The position numbers and the translations under genes are program-made. DNA of 64,000 bases from an uncultured Rhodobacter sp. Its GTDB lineage: Bacteria; Pseudomonadota; Alphaproteobacteria; Rhodobacterales; Rhodobacteraceae. A model generated the notes under the pieces. That model worked only from the letters and a program-made list of their open reading frames with translations, made no database searches and was not told where the DNA came from. Location: positions 170,627-234,626 of the forward strand of contig CAMFII010000007.1 of assembly GCA_945952585.1 (NCBI GenBank), written 5' to 3'. Positions 42,834 to 52,975 of this stretch are shown here, piece after piece. Within the stretch, counting starts at the first letter, position 1; each line of letters opens with the position of its first letter.

Positions 42834-44618
42834 ATGATCGGAATAGAATTCTCTCAGACGGCGCAGGCCTTCATCGCGCTTGCGATCCTTGCAGGAATGT
42901 TCGTGATGTTCGTGCGCGAGACCTATCCGGTCGAAGTCACGGCGATGGGCGGTGCTGCGCTGATGCTCATTCTGGGCATCCTGCCGTTCAAGGAAGCGGG
43001 AGCCGTTCTTTCAAACTCTGCGCCCTGGACGATTGCCTTCATGTTCCTGGTGATGGGCGGACTGGTCCGGACAGGCGCCGTCGAGATGCTCATCGGCATA
43101 GCCGAGGCGCATGTTGGCAACAGGCCGAAGACCACCATCGTCGTCCTGTTCTCGTTCATCGCCGTCGCCTCGGCCTTCATGAACAACACGCCCCTTGTGG
43201 CGGTGATGATCCCGGTCGTGATCCAGATCGCAGTGAAGCTGCGCACCGCGCCGTCCAAGCTCCTGATCCCGCTCAGTCACATGACGGTGCTGGGCGGGAT
43301 GATCACGCTGATCGGGACCTCGACAAACCTTCTGGTCGATGGCGTGGCCAAGGATCAGGGCCTCAAGCATTTCTCGCTGTTCGAGATCGCGCCGCTCGGG
43401 ATCGCGGTGACAGTCGCGGGCGGCCTTTACCTGCTTGTCTTCGGCAACCGACTGCTGCCTGTGCGCCAGTCGATGGGCACATTGCTCGGCAAGCGCAAGA
43501 ACATGCGCTACTTCACCGAGGTTGCGATCCCGGAGGACTCGATCCTGATCGGCCAGAAGGCACTCGACGTCGCCCAGTTCAAGCCGAACGGCGTGCGGGT
43601 GGTGGACGTGCTGCGCGGCGACGCCTCGCTGCGTCGCGACCTCGGCTCTGCGGTGCTGCAGGCCGGCGACCGTGTCGTTCTCCGCACCGAGATGACCGAG
43701 CTTCTTGGCCTGCAGGGCGACAAGGACATTCGCCTCGTCGACCGCCTGTCCTCGGTCGCGACCGAAACGGTCGAGGTGCTCATCACCCCCGGCTGCCGCC
43801 TTGTCGGGCGGTCGCTTGGTGAATTGCGGCTGCGACGTCGCTACGGCGTCTATGTGCTGGCCGCACATCGCCGCAGCGAGAATATCGGTCGCCAGCTGGA
43901 TGATCTGGTCGTGCAGATTGGCGACACGCTGCTGATCGAGGGCTCGGCCGAGGATATCCGCCGGCTCGCCGAGGATGTCGACCTCGTGGATATCAGCCAT
44001 CCGGCCCACAAGCCCTATCGCCGGCAGAAGGCCCCGATCGCCATCGGGGCGCTGGTCTTCGTCGTCCTCCTGTCCTCGCTCGACGTGGCGCCGATCCAGG
44101 TTCTGGCCTTCATCGCGGTCACGGTGATCTTGCTGACCCGCTGCATCGACGCCGACGAGGCGCTTGGCTTCGTCGACGGCAGGTTGATGGCGATGATCTT
44201 CGCGATGCTGGCGGTGGGCGAGGGGCTGGACCGCTCAGGCGCGGTCGAGTTGATCGTCTCGAATGTCAGCCCATGGATGGCAGACTTGTCACCTTTCGCC
44301 ATGATCCTTGCCGTCTATTTGCTGGGCCTGATCCTGACCGAGTTCCTGTCGAACAACGCGGTCGCGGTGATCTACACCCCGATCGCGATCCAGCTCGCCC
44401 ATTCGCTTGGCGCCGATCCGCGGCCCTTTGTCGTGGCGGTGATGTTCTCGGCCACGCTCGCCTTCGGCACGCCGATCGGCTACCAGACCAACATGATGGT
44501 CTACGGTCCGGGGGGCTACAAGTTCCTCGACTTCACCAAGATCGGCATCCCGCTGAACATCATCACCTGGCTGCTCTGTTCGTTCCTGATCCCGATCCTC
44601 TGGCCGCTCTTTCCGTGA
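42834..44618 (+). CDS. SLC13-family permease with two TrkA-C regulatory domains
   Basis: 594 residues. N-terminal and C-terminal blocks of about six hydrophobic helices each (residues 5-215 and 405-590) flank a cytosolic middle with two RCK/TrkA-C domains (about 220-300 and 310-390). SAFMNNTPLVAVMIPVVI and LIGTSTNLLVDG are the conserved ion-transporter substrate-site segments, repeated in the second half as TEFLSNNAVAVIYTPIAI and ATLAFGTPIGYQTNMMV. It is probably a sodium/anion (dicarboxylate or sulfate) symporter gated by ligand. ATG 42834 is favoured over GTG 42822 by an AGGA site. Confidence 0.87.
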   Translation: MIGIEFSQTAQAFIALAILAGMFVMFVRETYPVEVTAMGGAALMLILGILPFKEAGAVLSNSAPWTIAFMFLVMGGLVRTGAVEMLIGIAEAHVGNRPKTTIVVLFSFIAVASAFMNNTPLVAVMIPVVIQIAVKLRTAPSKLLIPLSHMTVLGGMITLIGTSTNLLVDGVAKDQGLKHFSLFEIAPLGIAVTVAGGLYLLVFGNRLLPVRQSMGTLLGKRKNMRYFTEVAIPEDSILIGQKALDVAQFKPNGVRVVDVLRGDASLRRDLGSAVLQAGDRVVLRTEMTELLGLQGDKDIRLVDRLSSVATETVEVLITPGCRLVGRSLGELRLRRRYGVYVLAAHRRSENIGRQLDDLVVQIGDTLLIEGSAEDIRRLAEDVDLVDISHPAHKPYRRQKAPIAIGALVFVVLLSSLDVAPIQVLAFIAVTVILLTRCIDADEALGFVDGRLMAMIFAMLAVGEGLDRSGAVELIVSNVSPWMADLSPFAMILAVYLLGLILTEFLSNNAVAVIYTPIAIQLAHSLGADPRPFVVAVMFSATLAFGTPIGYQTNMMVYGPGGYKFLDFTKIGIPLNIITWLLCSFLIPILWPLFP

Positions 44619-44694
44619 CGGCGCCGGGGTTGCGGCTCCCCCCGCTGCCCGTGTATAGGGCGCCATCACCCAAAATGGGATCGGAGTAGGGGTC

Positions 44695-45435
44695 ATGGCA
44701 GGCCATTCTAAATGGGCGAACATCCAGCACCGCAAGGGCAAGCAGGATGCGGCGCGCTCGAAGATGTTCTCGAAGCTGGCGAAGGAAATCACCGTCGCCG
44801 CCAAGATGGGCGATCCCGACCCCGACAAGAACCCGCGCCTGCGTCTGGCGGTGAAGGCCGCCAAGGCCCAGTCGATGCCCAAGGACGTGATCGACCGCGC
44901 CATCAAGAAATCCATGGGCGGCGACGCGGCGGACTACACCGAGATCCGCTATGAAGGCTACGGCCCGAACGGCATCGCCATCATCGTCGAGGCGATGACC
45001 GACAACCTCAACCGCACCGCGTCCAACGTCCGCAGCTACTTCACCAAGGGCGGCGGCAACCTGGGCCAGACCGGCTCGGTCAGCCATTCCTTTGATCGCG
45101 TCGGCGAAATCTCGTACCCGGCTTCGGTTGGCGATGCCGACACGGTGATGATGGCCGCGCTTGACGCCGGGGCGGACGACGTCGAATCCGACGAAGAGGG
45201 CCACTGGATCTATTGCTCGGTCGAGAACCTGTCCGAGGTCTCGGACGCGCTGGAAAAGGCGCTTGGCGAGTCGACCGAATCCAAGCTCGTCTGGCGCCCG
45301 CAGACGCGCACCGAGGTCGATCTGGAGACCGCGCAGAAGCTGATGCGGCTGATCGACCTTCTGGAAGAAGATGACGACGTCCAGACCGTGACCCACAACT
45401 TCGACATCCCCGAAGAGGTCGCGGCCCAGCTTTGA
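44695..45435 (+). CDS. YebC/PmpR-family transcription or translation factor
   Basis: 246 residues. The family start [18 protein letters not shown] and the [18 protein letters not shown] helix are diagnostic, and the three-domain length is standard. Homologues act as transcriptional regulators and, for TACO1/YebC, relieve ribosome stalling. It is preceded by a ribosome site GGAGTAGGGG and followed by a strong terminator at 45489-45521. It stands as a separate transcription unit. Confidence 0.94.
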   Translation: MAGHSKWANIQHRKGKQDAARSKMFSKLAKEITVAAKMGDPDPDKNPRLRLAVKAAKAQSMPKDVIDRAIKKSMGGDAADYTEIRYEGYGPNGIAIIVEAMTDNLNRTASNVRSYFTKGGGNLGQTGSVSHSFDRVGEISYPASVGDADTVMMAALDAGADDVESDEEGHWIYCSVENLSEVSDALEKALGESTESKLVWRPQTRTEVDLETAQKLMRLIDLLEEDDDVQTVTHNFDIPEEVAAQL

Positions 45436-45488
45436 GCCCGGCGGCAACCTGACCGCCTTGACTGGCTGGCGGATGATCCGAGACTGAT

Positions 45489-45521
45489 GAAAACGGCCCC
45501 TGCGTTGCGGGGGCCGTTTTC
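45489..45521 (+). terminator. rho-independent terminator after yebC
   Basis: GAAAACGGCCCC (45489-45500) pairs perfectly with GGGGCCGTTTTC (45510-45521) around a 9-nt loop and continues into GTTTGG. The A- and T-rich stem base and trailing T residues make it a textbook intrinsic terminator. Confidence 0.88.
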
Positions 45522-45579
45522 GTTTGGCAGGACCGGACCGGCAGCCCATTCTCGGCGGACCCGTTTCCTGAGGTCCGAG

Positions 45580-46137
45580 ATGGAAGATCCCTGCCGCCCG
45601 TTCCGCCAGCTTGCACGCAATGCCCGCCTCGCCAATGTGCGTTTGCACCGCGCCTGCCTTGCGCTGCAACCGGGGGAGTGGGAGGCGGCGCGCGTGTCGT
45701 TCTTTCCATCGCTCAAGGCCACGCTGAACCACATCTTCATCGTCGATCGCTACTATCTCGATGCGGCGCAGGGCGGCAGCCTTGGCCTGGCGGCCTGGGA
45801 GGAGGAGGAGCCGTTCGCGACGATTGCCGATCTCGCCGACGCTCAAGCGGCCCTCGACCGGCAGGCAGTCGCGCTTTGTGAGGGGTTGCAGCCGCGGGAC
45901 CTCGGGCGCGAAGTGCGCCTGATCCGCAAGGACCGGGTGCAGCGGGAGCGGCTCGACGATGTGCTGATGCACCTCTTCCTGCACGACCAGCATCATCGCG
46001 GTCAGGTCCATGCCATGCTGTCGGGCAGTTCGGTCGCGCCGCCGCAACTGGACGAATTCTTCATGGCCGACGAAGTGCGCTACCGCGTCGAGGATCTTGC
46101 CGCCGAGGGTTGGGACGAGGCGCGTCTGCGCCAATAG
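45580..46137 (+). CDS. DinB-family protein
   Basis: 185 residues, four-helix bundle of the DinB/YfiT-like fold. The metal ligand triad pattern is met by LNHIFIVDRYYLD near residue 48 and HLFLHDQHHRGQVHAML near 130-150. Such proteins include thiol-dependent S-transferases (bacillithiol, mycothiol or glutathione), usually of unknown specific function. The ATG at 45580 follows TGAGG; the frame upstream crosses the terminator and is excluded. It lies upstream of the acyltransferase gene by 71 bp. Confidence 0.83.
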   Translation: MEDPCRPFRQLARNARLANVRLHRACLALQPGEWEAARVSFFPSLKATLNHIFIVDRYYLDAAQGGSLGLAAWEEEEPFATIADLADAQAALDRQAVALCEGLQPRDLGREVRLIRKDRVQRERLDDVLMHLFLHDQHHRGQVHAMLSGSSVAPPQLDEFFMADEVRYRVEDLAAEGWDEARLRQ

Positions 46138-46208
46138 GCCGGATCGTCACCGGGCCGTTACGCTTCGTCCCTATGCTGCCCCATCAATCGGACGGAGCGG
46201 GGACGGAT

Positions 46209-47114
46209 ATGGAACAGGTGGTGAATGCAGGCGGCCGGATGCCTCGGCGCAAGGGGCGGCGGCTTCCGGTCACTTACGCCCGTCCCGAACAGGGCCTGTT
46301 CCGCCGCAGCCTCATCACCGGCATCGAATATCTGAGCGGTCGGGCGAAGCTGGAACGCCTCTACGCCGAATGGGACGAAACCCGCGATCCGGAGGAGCCG
46401 GTTTTCTCGGCCGCGATCCGTGTGCTGGGGATCCGCCCGCGCGTTCTGGGCGTGGCCGCTGATGCCATCCCGCGCGAGGGGCCGCTGCTGATCCTGGCGA
46501 ACCATCCCTTCGGCATCGTCGACGGCCTGCTGATCGGCCATCTCGTCTCGCGCGTCCGCAAGGATGTGAAGATCATGACCCACAGCCTGCTTTGCCAGCC
46601 GGAAGCCGCGCGGGACGTCCTCCTGCCCGTCGATTTCGGCCCGGGCGAGGCCGCGCGCCGCACCTCGGCCGAGACGCGCCGGCAGGCGGCGGACTGGCTC
46701 GACCAGGGGCATGCGCTGATCGTCTTTCCCGCCGGCAGCGTCGCGACGGCGCCGACCCCGCTTGCGCCCCATGCGGTCGATGCCGAATGGCATCCTTTCG
46801 CCGCGCGACTTGCGGCCCGGCCAGGAGTTCAGACGGTGCTGATGCATGTGCATGGCCAGAATTCGCGCCTGTTCCAGGTCGCGAGCCACCTCTCTTATCC
46901 GCTGCGGGTCGCGCTGATCCTGCGCGAGACGGCGCGCCGGATCGGCCGGCCGGTGACCGTCACCGTCGCACCGCCCTTCGAGCTGGGCCAGCACGGCCGT
47001 CGCGGGCGCAGCACTGCGGCAGCTGAATTGCGCCGGGCCTGCTGGTCGATGGCGAGGGCGGATGGCGCAGACCCTGATCGGGTCTTCGTCTGGCCGAAGC
47101 ATATCCGCTGGTAG
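46209..47114 (+). CDS. lysophospholipid/lyso-ornithine-lipid acyltransferase family protein
   Basis: 301 residues. The acyltransferase motif is LLILANHPFGIVDGLLIGHL near residue 95, with the catalytic His followed by an Asp six residues later as in hemolysin/OlsA-like enzymes, and a second motif ALIVFPAGSVAT near 178 (FPxGx). It has hydrophobic stretches but no clear membrane-spanning helix, so it is likely peripheral on the inner membrane. It would add an acyl chain to a lysolipid; acceptor unproven. A CAAGGGG/CCCCTTG hairpin (47121-47142) follows its stop. Confidence 0.82.
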   Translation: MEQVVNAGGRMPRRKGRRLPVTYARPEQGLFRRSLITGIEYLSGRAKLERLYAEWDETRDPEEPVFSAAIRVLGIRPRVLGVAADAIPREGPLLILANHPFGIVDGLLIGHLVSRVRKDVKIMTHSLLCQPEAARDVLLPVDFGPGEAARRTSAETRRQAADWLDQGHALIVFPAGSVATAPTPLAPHAVDAEWHPFAARLAARPGVQTVLMHVHGQNSRLFQVASHLSYPLRVALILRETARRIGRPVTVTVAPPFELGQHGRRGRSTAAAELRRACWSMARADGADPDRVFVWPKHIRW

Positions 47115-47120
47115 GCTGAA

Positions 47121-47142
47121 CAAGGGGCCGCTTCACCCCTTG
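47121..47142 (+). terminator. hairpin after the acyltransferase gene
   Basis: CAAGGGG (47121-47127) and CCCCTTG (47136-47142) form a 7-bp stem around an 8-nt loop. No U-tract follows, so it is a weak candidate terminator. Confidence 0.4.
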
Positions 47143-47174
47143 CGGACCGCACGACCTTGGGGTCCTGTGAGCGC

Positions 47175-48095
47175 ATGACCGCGCCCGCCCAACCTTCGTC
47201 GCGACCGGTCCGGGGCGTGCTCTGGATGCTGCTGTCAGGTCTCTGCTTCGTCGGCGTCAACGCGATCGTCCGCCATCTTGGAACCGCCCTGCCGGCGGCG
47301 CAATCGGCCTTCCTGCGCTTTGCCTGGGGCGCGCTGTTCCTGGCGCCGACGCTCGGACCGCTTCTGCGCCGGGGGCTTCCGCCGGGAACGGCCGGACTTT
47401 TCGCAGGCCGGGGGGCGGTGCATGCGGCGGCAGTGATCTTCTGGTTCTACGCCATGGCGCGCCTGCCCATCGCCGAGGTTACAGCGATCGGCTATCTGAA
47501 CCCGGTCCTGGTGACGATCGGGGGCGTCCTGTTCTTTGGCGAGCGGCTGGCGTTTCGGCGGATCCTCGCGGTGCTGCTGGCGCTTGCGGGCGCCCTTGTC
47601 ATCCTGCGCCCCGGGTTGCGCGACGTGTCGCTCGGCCAGCTGGCGCAGCTTTGTGCCGCGACAGGTTTTGCCGGGTCGTATCTGTTCGCCAAGCGACTGA
47701 GCCAGCTCGCCCCGGCCGGGTTGGTCGTCGCGATGATGTCGCTCGCGGTGACGCTTTTCCTCATGCCGCTCGCGCTTGCAGTCTGGGTCCCGGTAACCGC
47801 GTTGCAGCTGCTGTGGCTGGGGCTGACCGCGGCCTTTGCCACCGCCGCCCATTACGCCATGACGCGCGCTTTTCGCGAAGCGCCGCTGGCCGTGACCCAG
47901 CCCGTCACCTTCCTGCAACTCGTCTGGGCGACGCTTCTGGGGACGATGGTGTTCGGCGAGCCGGTCGATCCTTGGGTCCTGGCCGGGGGCGCGATCATCA
48001 TCGCGGCGGTCAGTTACATCGCCTGGCGGGAAACAGTGCTGGCCAAAAGGCCACCAAGACCTTTTGCGGAAGCGACAAAACTCCAGAAGGTTTGA
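47175..48095 (+). CDS. EamA/DMT-family transporter
   Basis: 306 residues, about ten hydrophobic helices arranged as two EamA repeats. Helix one is GVLWMLLSGLCFVGVNAIV; AIGYLNPVLVTIGGVLFFGE and TQPVTFLQLVWATLLGTMVFGE are the paired end-of-repeat motifs (conserved proline and E). The cytosolic tail is basic. The substrate is unknown. ATG 47175 is preferred to ATG 47157 by family alignment. It is the second DMT protein in the window and is unlikely to be a duplicate, as the sequences differ clearly from the one at 41877. Confidence 0.87.
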   Translation: MTAPAQPSSRPVRGVLWMLLSGLCFVGVNAIVRHLGTALPAAQSAFLRFAWGALFLAPTLGPLLRRGLPPGTAGLFAGRGAVHAAAVIFWFYAMARLPIAEVTAIGYLNPVLVTIGGVLFFGERLAFRRILAVLLALAGALVILRPGLRDVSLGQLAQLCAATGFAGSYLFAKRLSQLAPAGLVVAMMSLAVTLFLMPLALAVWVPVTALQLLWLGLTAAFATAAHYAMTRAFREAPLAVTQPVTFLQLVWATLLGTMVFGEPVDPWVLAGGAIIIAAVSYIAWRETVLAKRPPRPFAEATKLQKV

Positions 48096-48155
48096 CACGG
48101 GTGCTGCAACTGCATAGTCAAGGTGCGGGGGGCATTCTGAGCAGGTGCCGAATTC

Positions 48156-49460
48156 ATGAAGATTGCAATGATTGGGACCGGATATGTAGGCCTCGTGTCG
48201 GGGGTCTGCTTTTCCGATTTTGGACATGACGTTGTTTGCGTCGACAAGGATCCTTCGAAGATCGAGAAGCTGAACCGGGGCGAGATTCCGATCTTCGAAC
48301 CGGGCCTCGATGTGCTGCTGGCCAAGAACGTCAAGGCGGGCCGGCTGTCCTTCACCCAGGACATCAAGGAAGCGGTCAAGGGCGCAGAGGCCGTGTTCAT
48401 CGCCGTCGGAACGCCGACGCGGCGCGGTGACGGCCATGCCGATCTGACCTATGTGATGGCCGCCGCCGCCGAGATCGGTCAGGCGCTGTCGGGCTATGCG
48501 GTGATCGTCACCAAGTCGACCGTGCCGGTCGGGACCAACCGCGCGGTGCAGAAGGCAGCGAGCGAAGCCAATCCCAAGGCCGATTTCGACGTGGCGTCGA
48601 ACCCGGAATTCCTGCGCGAAGGCGCGGCGATCGACGACTTCATGCGGCCTGACCGTGTTGTCGTCGGCGTCGAATCCGAACGCGCCAAGGCGGTGATGGC
48701 CGAGATCTATCGCCCGCTGTTCCTGCGCGACTTCCCGATCGTCTACACCGATCTGGAAAGTGCCGAGATGATCAAATACGCGGCGAACGCCTTCCTCGCG
48801 ACCAAGATCACCTTCATCAACGAGATCGCGGCGCTGTGCGAAAAGGTCGGCGCCGACATCAAGGCGGTGTCGAAGGGCGTCGGCCTCGATGGCCGGATCG
48901 GAAACAAGTTCCTTCATGCCGGGCCGGGCTATGGCGGTTCCTGCTTCCCGAAGGACACGATGGCGCTGGCCCGGATCGGCCAGGAATTCGCCGCGCCGAT
49001 GCAGATCGTCGAAACGGTCATCAAGGTCAATGACGAGATCAAGCGGCGGATGATCGGCAAGGTCACCGACCTGTGCGACGGTTCGGTCGCGGGCAAGACC
49101 ATCGCGGTGCTGGGCGTGACCTTCAAGCCGAACACCGACGACATGCGCGATGCGCCGTCGCTGACCATCGTGCCGGCTCTGGTCGGTGGCGGGGCCAAGG
49201 TGCGCGTCGTCGACCCCGAAGGGCGGCGCGAAGGCGTGAAGCTGCTACCGGGCGTCGAGTGGATGGAAAACGCCTATGACGCGGCCGCCGGCGCGGACGC
49301 GGTGGTGGTCCTGACCGAATGGAACGAGTTCCGCGCGCTTGACCTCGACCGGCTGGCCAAGGTCATGGCCACGCCGCGCATGGCGGACCTGCGCAACATC
49401 TATTCCGAGGAAAGCGCCACCGCGGCGGGCTTCTCGGACTACGTCGCCGTCGGTCGCTGA
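48156..49460 (+). CDS. ugd: UDP-glucose 6-dehydrogenase
   Basis: 434 residues. Converts UDP-glucose to UDP-glucuronate, precursor of acidic capsule sugars. The NAD-binding motif GTGYVGLVSGVCFSDFGH opens the protein; the catalytic Cys is in GPGYGGSCFPKDTMA near residue 260; the family pieces ASNPEFLREGAAID and VLGVTFKPNTDDMRD follow. It opens the polysaccharide locus. A 20-bp near-palindrome (49471-49490) separates it from the convergent glycosyltransferase. Confidence 0.95.
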   Translation: MKIAMIGTGYVGLVSGVCFSDFGHDVVCVDKDPSKIEKLNRGEIPIFEPGLDVLLAKNVKAGRLSFTQDIKEAVKGAEAVFIAVGTPTRRGDGHADLTYVMAAAAEIGQALSGYAVIVTKSTVPVGTNRAVQKAASEANPKADFDVASNPEFLREGAAIDDFMRPDRVVVGVESERAKAVMAEIYRPLFLRDFPIVYTDLESAEMIKYAANAFLATKITFINEIAALCEKVGADIKAVSKGVGLDGRIGNKFLHAGPGYGGSCFPKDTMALARIGQEFAAPMQIVETVIKVNDEIKRRMIGKVTDLCDGSVAGKTIAVLGVTFKPNTDDMRDAPSLTIVPALVGGGAKVRVVDPEGRREGVKLLPGVEWMENAYDAAAGADAVVVLTEWNEFRALDLDRLAKVMATPRMADLRNIYSEESATAAGFSDYVAVGR

Positions 49461-49500
49461 CGTAGACGAGCGAAGGGGCGCGCCCCCTCGAAACCGGGGA

Positions 49501-50421
49501 CTAGGCAAGGCCGAAAGCGGCGGCGCCCCAGCAGGCAAGTGTGCCAAGCTGGCCGGTGCGCCGGACGCCAAGCCGCCGGAATGTCTGCAAGCGGGCCGTC
49601 CCCCAGGGGGCGGCCCCTTGCATTTCGGCCAGAAGCCTGCGCGCCTCGGGTGTGAGCAGGTGCGACCTTTGGGCGAGCGCGGTGCGATGCGCGTCACTCC
49701 AGCGGCGGAACTCTCGCCCCAGAACCTGCCTGGAGCGCGTGAGCATCGGAAGAATCCCCCGCCCGCCGCCCATCACGTTTGACCCATGCTGGCGATAAAG
49801 CGCGACAGGCCGGGGATCGAACACGCAATCGCCACCGGCCCCGGCAACAAGCTGGTAAAGCCACCAGTCGTGGAAGGCTAGGTCATCGGGCAGGCCTGCG
49901 GCCCGAGCCAGCCTTACTGCCGCGCTGTTCAGGCAAAGCGTGTGGCCGGAAAAGATGTTCTGCGTCAGGGAATTGGCGAAGGAAGCTGAAAGGGCGGTTG
50001 AGCGGTTGATGCCCCTTGGCCGCAGCGCCAGATCCGTGACGATGCTCGCCGCGCCGTAGAGCGCGGGACGATCACCGGCAGGCAGAAGGTCAAGCGCGCG
50101 TGCCAGTTTTCCGGGCAGCCAGACATCGTCCTGATCGCAGAAGGACACCGGGCCGGAGGGCAGATCCACCCGGTTCAGCAGCGTCAGGAAATTCGCCGCC
50201 GACCCGCGCCGCGGACCTTCGAACAGGCGGATCTCTCGGTCCGGATGCCTTAGAGCAAAGTCGGCCAGAAGCGCCCGGGTGCCATCCGTCGACCCGTCGT
50301 CGCCAACCCAGAGCCGCCAGTCGCGGTGACTTTGGCCACGGAGGCTGGCCAGTTGGTCAGGCAGATGGCGGGCGCCGTTCAGCGTGGCCATCAGAATTGT
50401 GACGGTCGGTCCGCAGGACAT
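49501..50421 (-). CDS. glycosyltransferase family 2
   Basis: 306 residues. A GT-A fold: TVTILMATLNGARHLPDQLA at the N-terminus, LWVGDDGSTDGTRALL for nucleotide binding, and the metal DxD-type element in SFCDQDDVWLPGKLAR near residue 95. AFHDWWLYQLVAGAGG and YRQHGSNVMGG match rhamnosyl/galactosyl-type GT2 proteins. ATG 50421 is preferred to the TTG two codons upstream. It is divergent from the RTX protein and convergent with ugd. Confidence 0.88.
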   Translation of the reverse strand: MSCGPTVTILMATLNGARHLPDQLASLRGQSHRDWRLWVGDDGSTDGTRALLADFALRHPDREIRLFEGPRRGSAANFLTLLNRVDLPSGPVSFCDQDDVWLPGKLARALDLLPAGDRPALYGAASIVTDLALRPRGINRSTALSASFANSLTQNIFSGHTLCLNSAAVRLARAAGLPDDLAFHDWWLYQLVAGAGGDCVFDPRPVALYRQHGSNVMGGGRGILPMLTRSRQVLGREFRRWSDAHRTALAQRSHLLTPEARRLLAEMQGAAPWGTARLQTFRRLGVRRTGQLGTLACWGAAAFGLA

Positions 50422-50530
50422 GGGCAATTCCCTAGAGCTTTAGCGATTGCGGCCAGTCTTGCCGATCGCGGTTAAGGAAAAGCCAAGCTCGGCCGGGTGA
50501 CTCTGTCGCTGCAGCGGCAGGAGGCAGCAT

Positions 50531-52975
50531 GTGACGTTCAAGGCGGTCGGGACATTCCTCGACGGACCGGACAGATTTCTTTCGGGCATCACCGACATGG
50601 TGGTGATGCCGACGGCAGGCGGCTGGCAGCTCTTCACGGCCACGCGACCGGGGGGCGGGGTGCTGTCGATCGCCGTGGGTGGAAACACGCTGACCCTGAC
50701 CGACCAGGAGGCCGTCGCCGTCACCGGGGCCTTGCCGGCGCCGGCGCACCTCGACATCGTCATGCTCGGCGCGCAGACGGCACTGCTCTATTCCGGCTCC
50801 AATGACGGGCGCCTCAACGATTTCGCGCTCGGCGGCGATGGTAGCCTTGCGACCGTGGCGCAGATCAAGGGCAGCCCGGCGGGCGCGGTCACGGCGCAAG
50901 TGACGGTCGATCTGTCAGGTGAACGCTATCTCTACACCTCGCGCATGGGCGCAAGCGTGCTGACGACAAGCCATTATCTGTCGAACGGGCGTATGGAAGA
51001 GGTCGGAGAGCAGCTTCTGAACGTCTCGACTACGGCGACCGACATAACTGCACTGGCCTCGGTTTCCCTGGCGGACGGGCCCTATTTGTTGGCCTTGTCG
51101 GCCGTGCAGAACGCGGTCCTTGGCTTCAAGATCGGAGTGGAGGGCCTTCCCGTGCAGGTCACAAGCCTTGGCGCCTCGGGTGGCCTGGGGATTGCGGCAC
51201 CCGCCGCGCTCGAGGTTGTGACGATGGGCGGGGCCAGCTATGCGATTGTCGCCGGGTCGGGGTCTTCGTCGCTGAGCGTGGTCGAAATCGGGGCGACCGG
51301 ATCGCTTTCTCTTGTCGACCATGTCATCGACAGCCTCGACACCCGGTTTCAGGGCGTTCAGGCGCTGGATGTCTTGACGCTCGGCGACAGCGTCTACGTC
51401 CTTGCCGGGGGCGGAGACGACGGGATCAACGTCTTCGCGCTTCTTCCGGGGGGGCGGCTTCTGCTGCTCGATACGGTGCTTCAGGCCGAAGGGCTGACCC
51501 TGTCCGGGATCACCGCGATCGAGGCGGTGGCAAGCGGTCACGGTGCCGAGATCTTTGTCGCGGGCGAGGGCGCGGGGATCACCCGGTTGCAGTTCGATCC
51601 CGGCAGTCTTGCGCCGACACGGGTTGGCGGCGCGGCAGCCGAACACCTGACCGGCGATGCGCGGGGCGACCTCATCTCGGGCGGGGCGGGGGCCGACACG
51701 ATCGACAGCGGGGCCGGGGCGGACATCCTGATGGACGGGACCGGCAGCGATGTCATGACCGGCGGGGCGGGGGCCGATTGGTTCGTGCTGGCCGGGGACG
51801 GCGCGAGCGATCGGATCACCGACTTCGATCCTGCCGAGGACCGGCTGGACCTGACCGCCTGGGGCAGGGTCTATGACATCTCGGCGATCCAGATCACCAC
51901 GACAGCGACCGGCGCAATCCTGCGCTTTGGCGGCGAGACGCTGGTGCTGGACTCGGCAGATGGATCGGGAATTCCCGCTTCGGCCTTTCGCTCGGGCGAC
52001 CTGTTCACCCTGACCCATGTGGTTGGCGATCCGGTGGTGGCCGGGATGACGATCCCCGGGACCTCCGGCAACGATACGCAGATCGGCGCCGCGGGCGATG
52101 ATGTGCTTCTGGGGTCGGCCGGGGCAGACCGGATGCAGGGGGCCGGCGGTTTCGACTATGCCGATTACTCGATGGCGACAGGCAGCATGAGGGTCGATCT
52201 GCTCTACCCGGCGCTGAACACCAACATCGCCGCCGGCGATGTCCATGTCGGGATCGAAGGGCTGATCGGGGGCGCGGGTCCCGACAACCTGCGCGGCACG
52301 CTCGGGTCGGACGTGCTGCGCGGAGGGGCGAATGTCGATTGGCTTTTCGGACGCAAGGGCGACGATGTGCTGGACGGCGGGATCGGCGATGATGTGCTTC
52401 TGGGCGGGGCAGGGCAGGACACGCTGTCGGGCGGCGAACATCGTGACCGCGCGCAGTATTCCGAGGCGTTGAGCGGGGTGACGGCCGACCTGCTGAAGCC
52501 GCAGACAAATACCGGCGAGGCGATGGGCGATGTCTATATCGACATCGAGGATCTGGCCGGGTCGGGTTTCGACGACCGACTTCTGGGCAACAGTGGCGCC
52601 AACCGCCTCTTCGGCCGCGACGGCAACGATTTTCTTTCGGGCCGGAACGGTGCCGATTACCTCAACGGCGGGTCGGGGCGTGACACGTTGGATGGTGGTG
52701 CGCACAACGACACCTTGCGTGGCGGAACCCAGGGCGATCTGTTCGTCTTCAACGGCGGGGCGGATGTGGTCGAGGATTTCAAGCCGGCCGAGGGGGATCG
52801 CCTGCAGATCGACGACGCGATCTTTGGCCCGGGATGGACTTCGGCGGATCTGGTCCAGGCCTTTGCCCATGTCGATGGCGGGGCGGTGATCTTTGACTTC
52901 GGTTTTGGCAACAGCCTCACCCTGCAGGGCTATGGGACCCTGACGGGGCTCGCCGGCTACCTTGACATCATCTGA
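50531..52975 (+). CDS. secreted protein with N-terminal beta-propeller-like repeats and C-terminal RTX calcium-binding repeats
   Basis: 814 residues from a GTG start. Residues about 1-370 hold beta-rich repeats of propeller type (recurrent blocks such as [19 protein letters not shown] and [20 protein letters not shown]). RTX nonapeptides (GGxGxDxxx) follow: [10 protein letters not shown] near 385, [11 protein letters not shown] near 530, [13 protein letters not shown] near 610 and [13 protein letters not shown] near 710. No Sec signal is seen, and the short hydrophobic C-terminus GLAGYLDII fits type I secretion. No TolC/HlyBD set is adjacent. Its 3' end overlaps the convergent KpsT-like gene by 19 bp. 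Confidence 0.85.
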   Translation: MTFKAVGTFLDGPDRFLSGITDMVVMPTAGGWQLFTATRPGGGVLSIAVGGNTLTLTDQEAVAVTGALPAPAHLDIVMLGAQTALLYSGSNDGRLNDFALGGDGSLATVAQIKGSPAGAVTAQVTVDLSGERYLYTSRMGASVLTTSHYLSNGRMEEVGEQLLNVSTTATDITALASVSLADGPYLLALSAVQNAVLGFKIGVEGLPVQVTSLGASGGLGIAAPAALEVVTMGGASYAIVAGSGSSSLSVVEIGATGSLSLVDHVIDSLDTRFQGVQALDVLTLGDSVYVLAGGGDDGINVFALLPGGRLLLLDTVLQAEGLTLSGITAIEAVASGHGAEIFVAGEGAGITRLQFDPGSLAPTRVGGAAAEHLTGDARGDLISGGAGADTIDSGAGADILMDGTGSDVMTGGAGADWFVLAGDGASDRITDFDPAEDRLDLTAWGRVYDISAIQITTTATGAILRFGGETLVLDSADGSGIPASAFRSGDLFTLTHVVGDPVVAGMTIPGTSGNDTQIGAAGDDVLLGSAGADRMQGAGGFDYADYSMATGSMRVDLLYPALNTNIAAGDVHVGIEGLIGGAGPDNLRGTLGSDVLRGGANVDWLFGRKGDDVLDGGIGDDVLLGGAGQDTLSGGEHRDRAQYSEALSGVTADLLKPQTNTGEAMGDVYIDIEDLAGSGFDDRLLGNSGANRLFGRDGNDFLSGRNGADYLNGGSGRDTLDGGAHNDTLRGGTQGDLFVFNGGADVVEDFKPAEGDRLQIDDAIFGPGWTSADLVQAFAHVDGGAVIFDFGFGNSLTLQGYGTLTGLAGYLDII

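Noticed and set aside
47175..48095. Duplicate of the DMT transporter at 41877
   Set aside because: Only the shared EamA fold is similar; sequences differ throughout and no flanking duplication is seen.
49471..49490. 20-bp near-palindrome between ugd and the glycosyltransferase as a strong terminator
   Set aside because: It has no loop and no T-run and one mismatch, so it is only a weak dyad.
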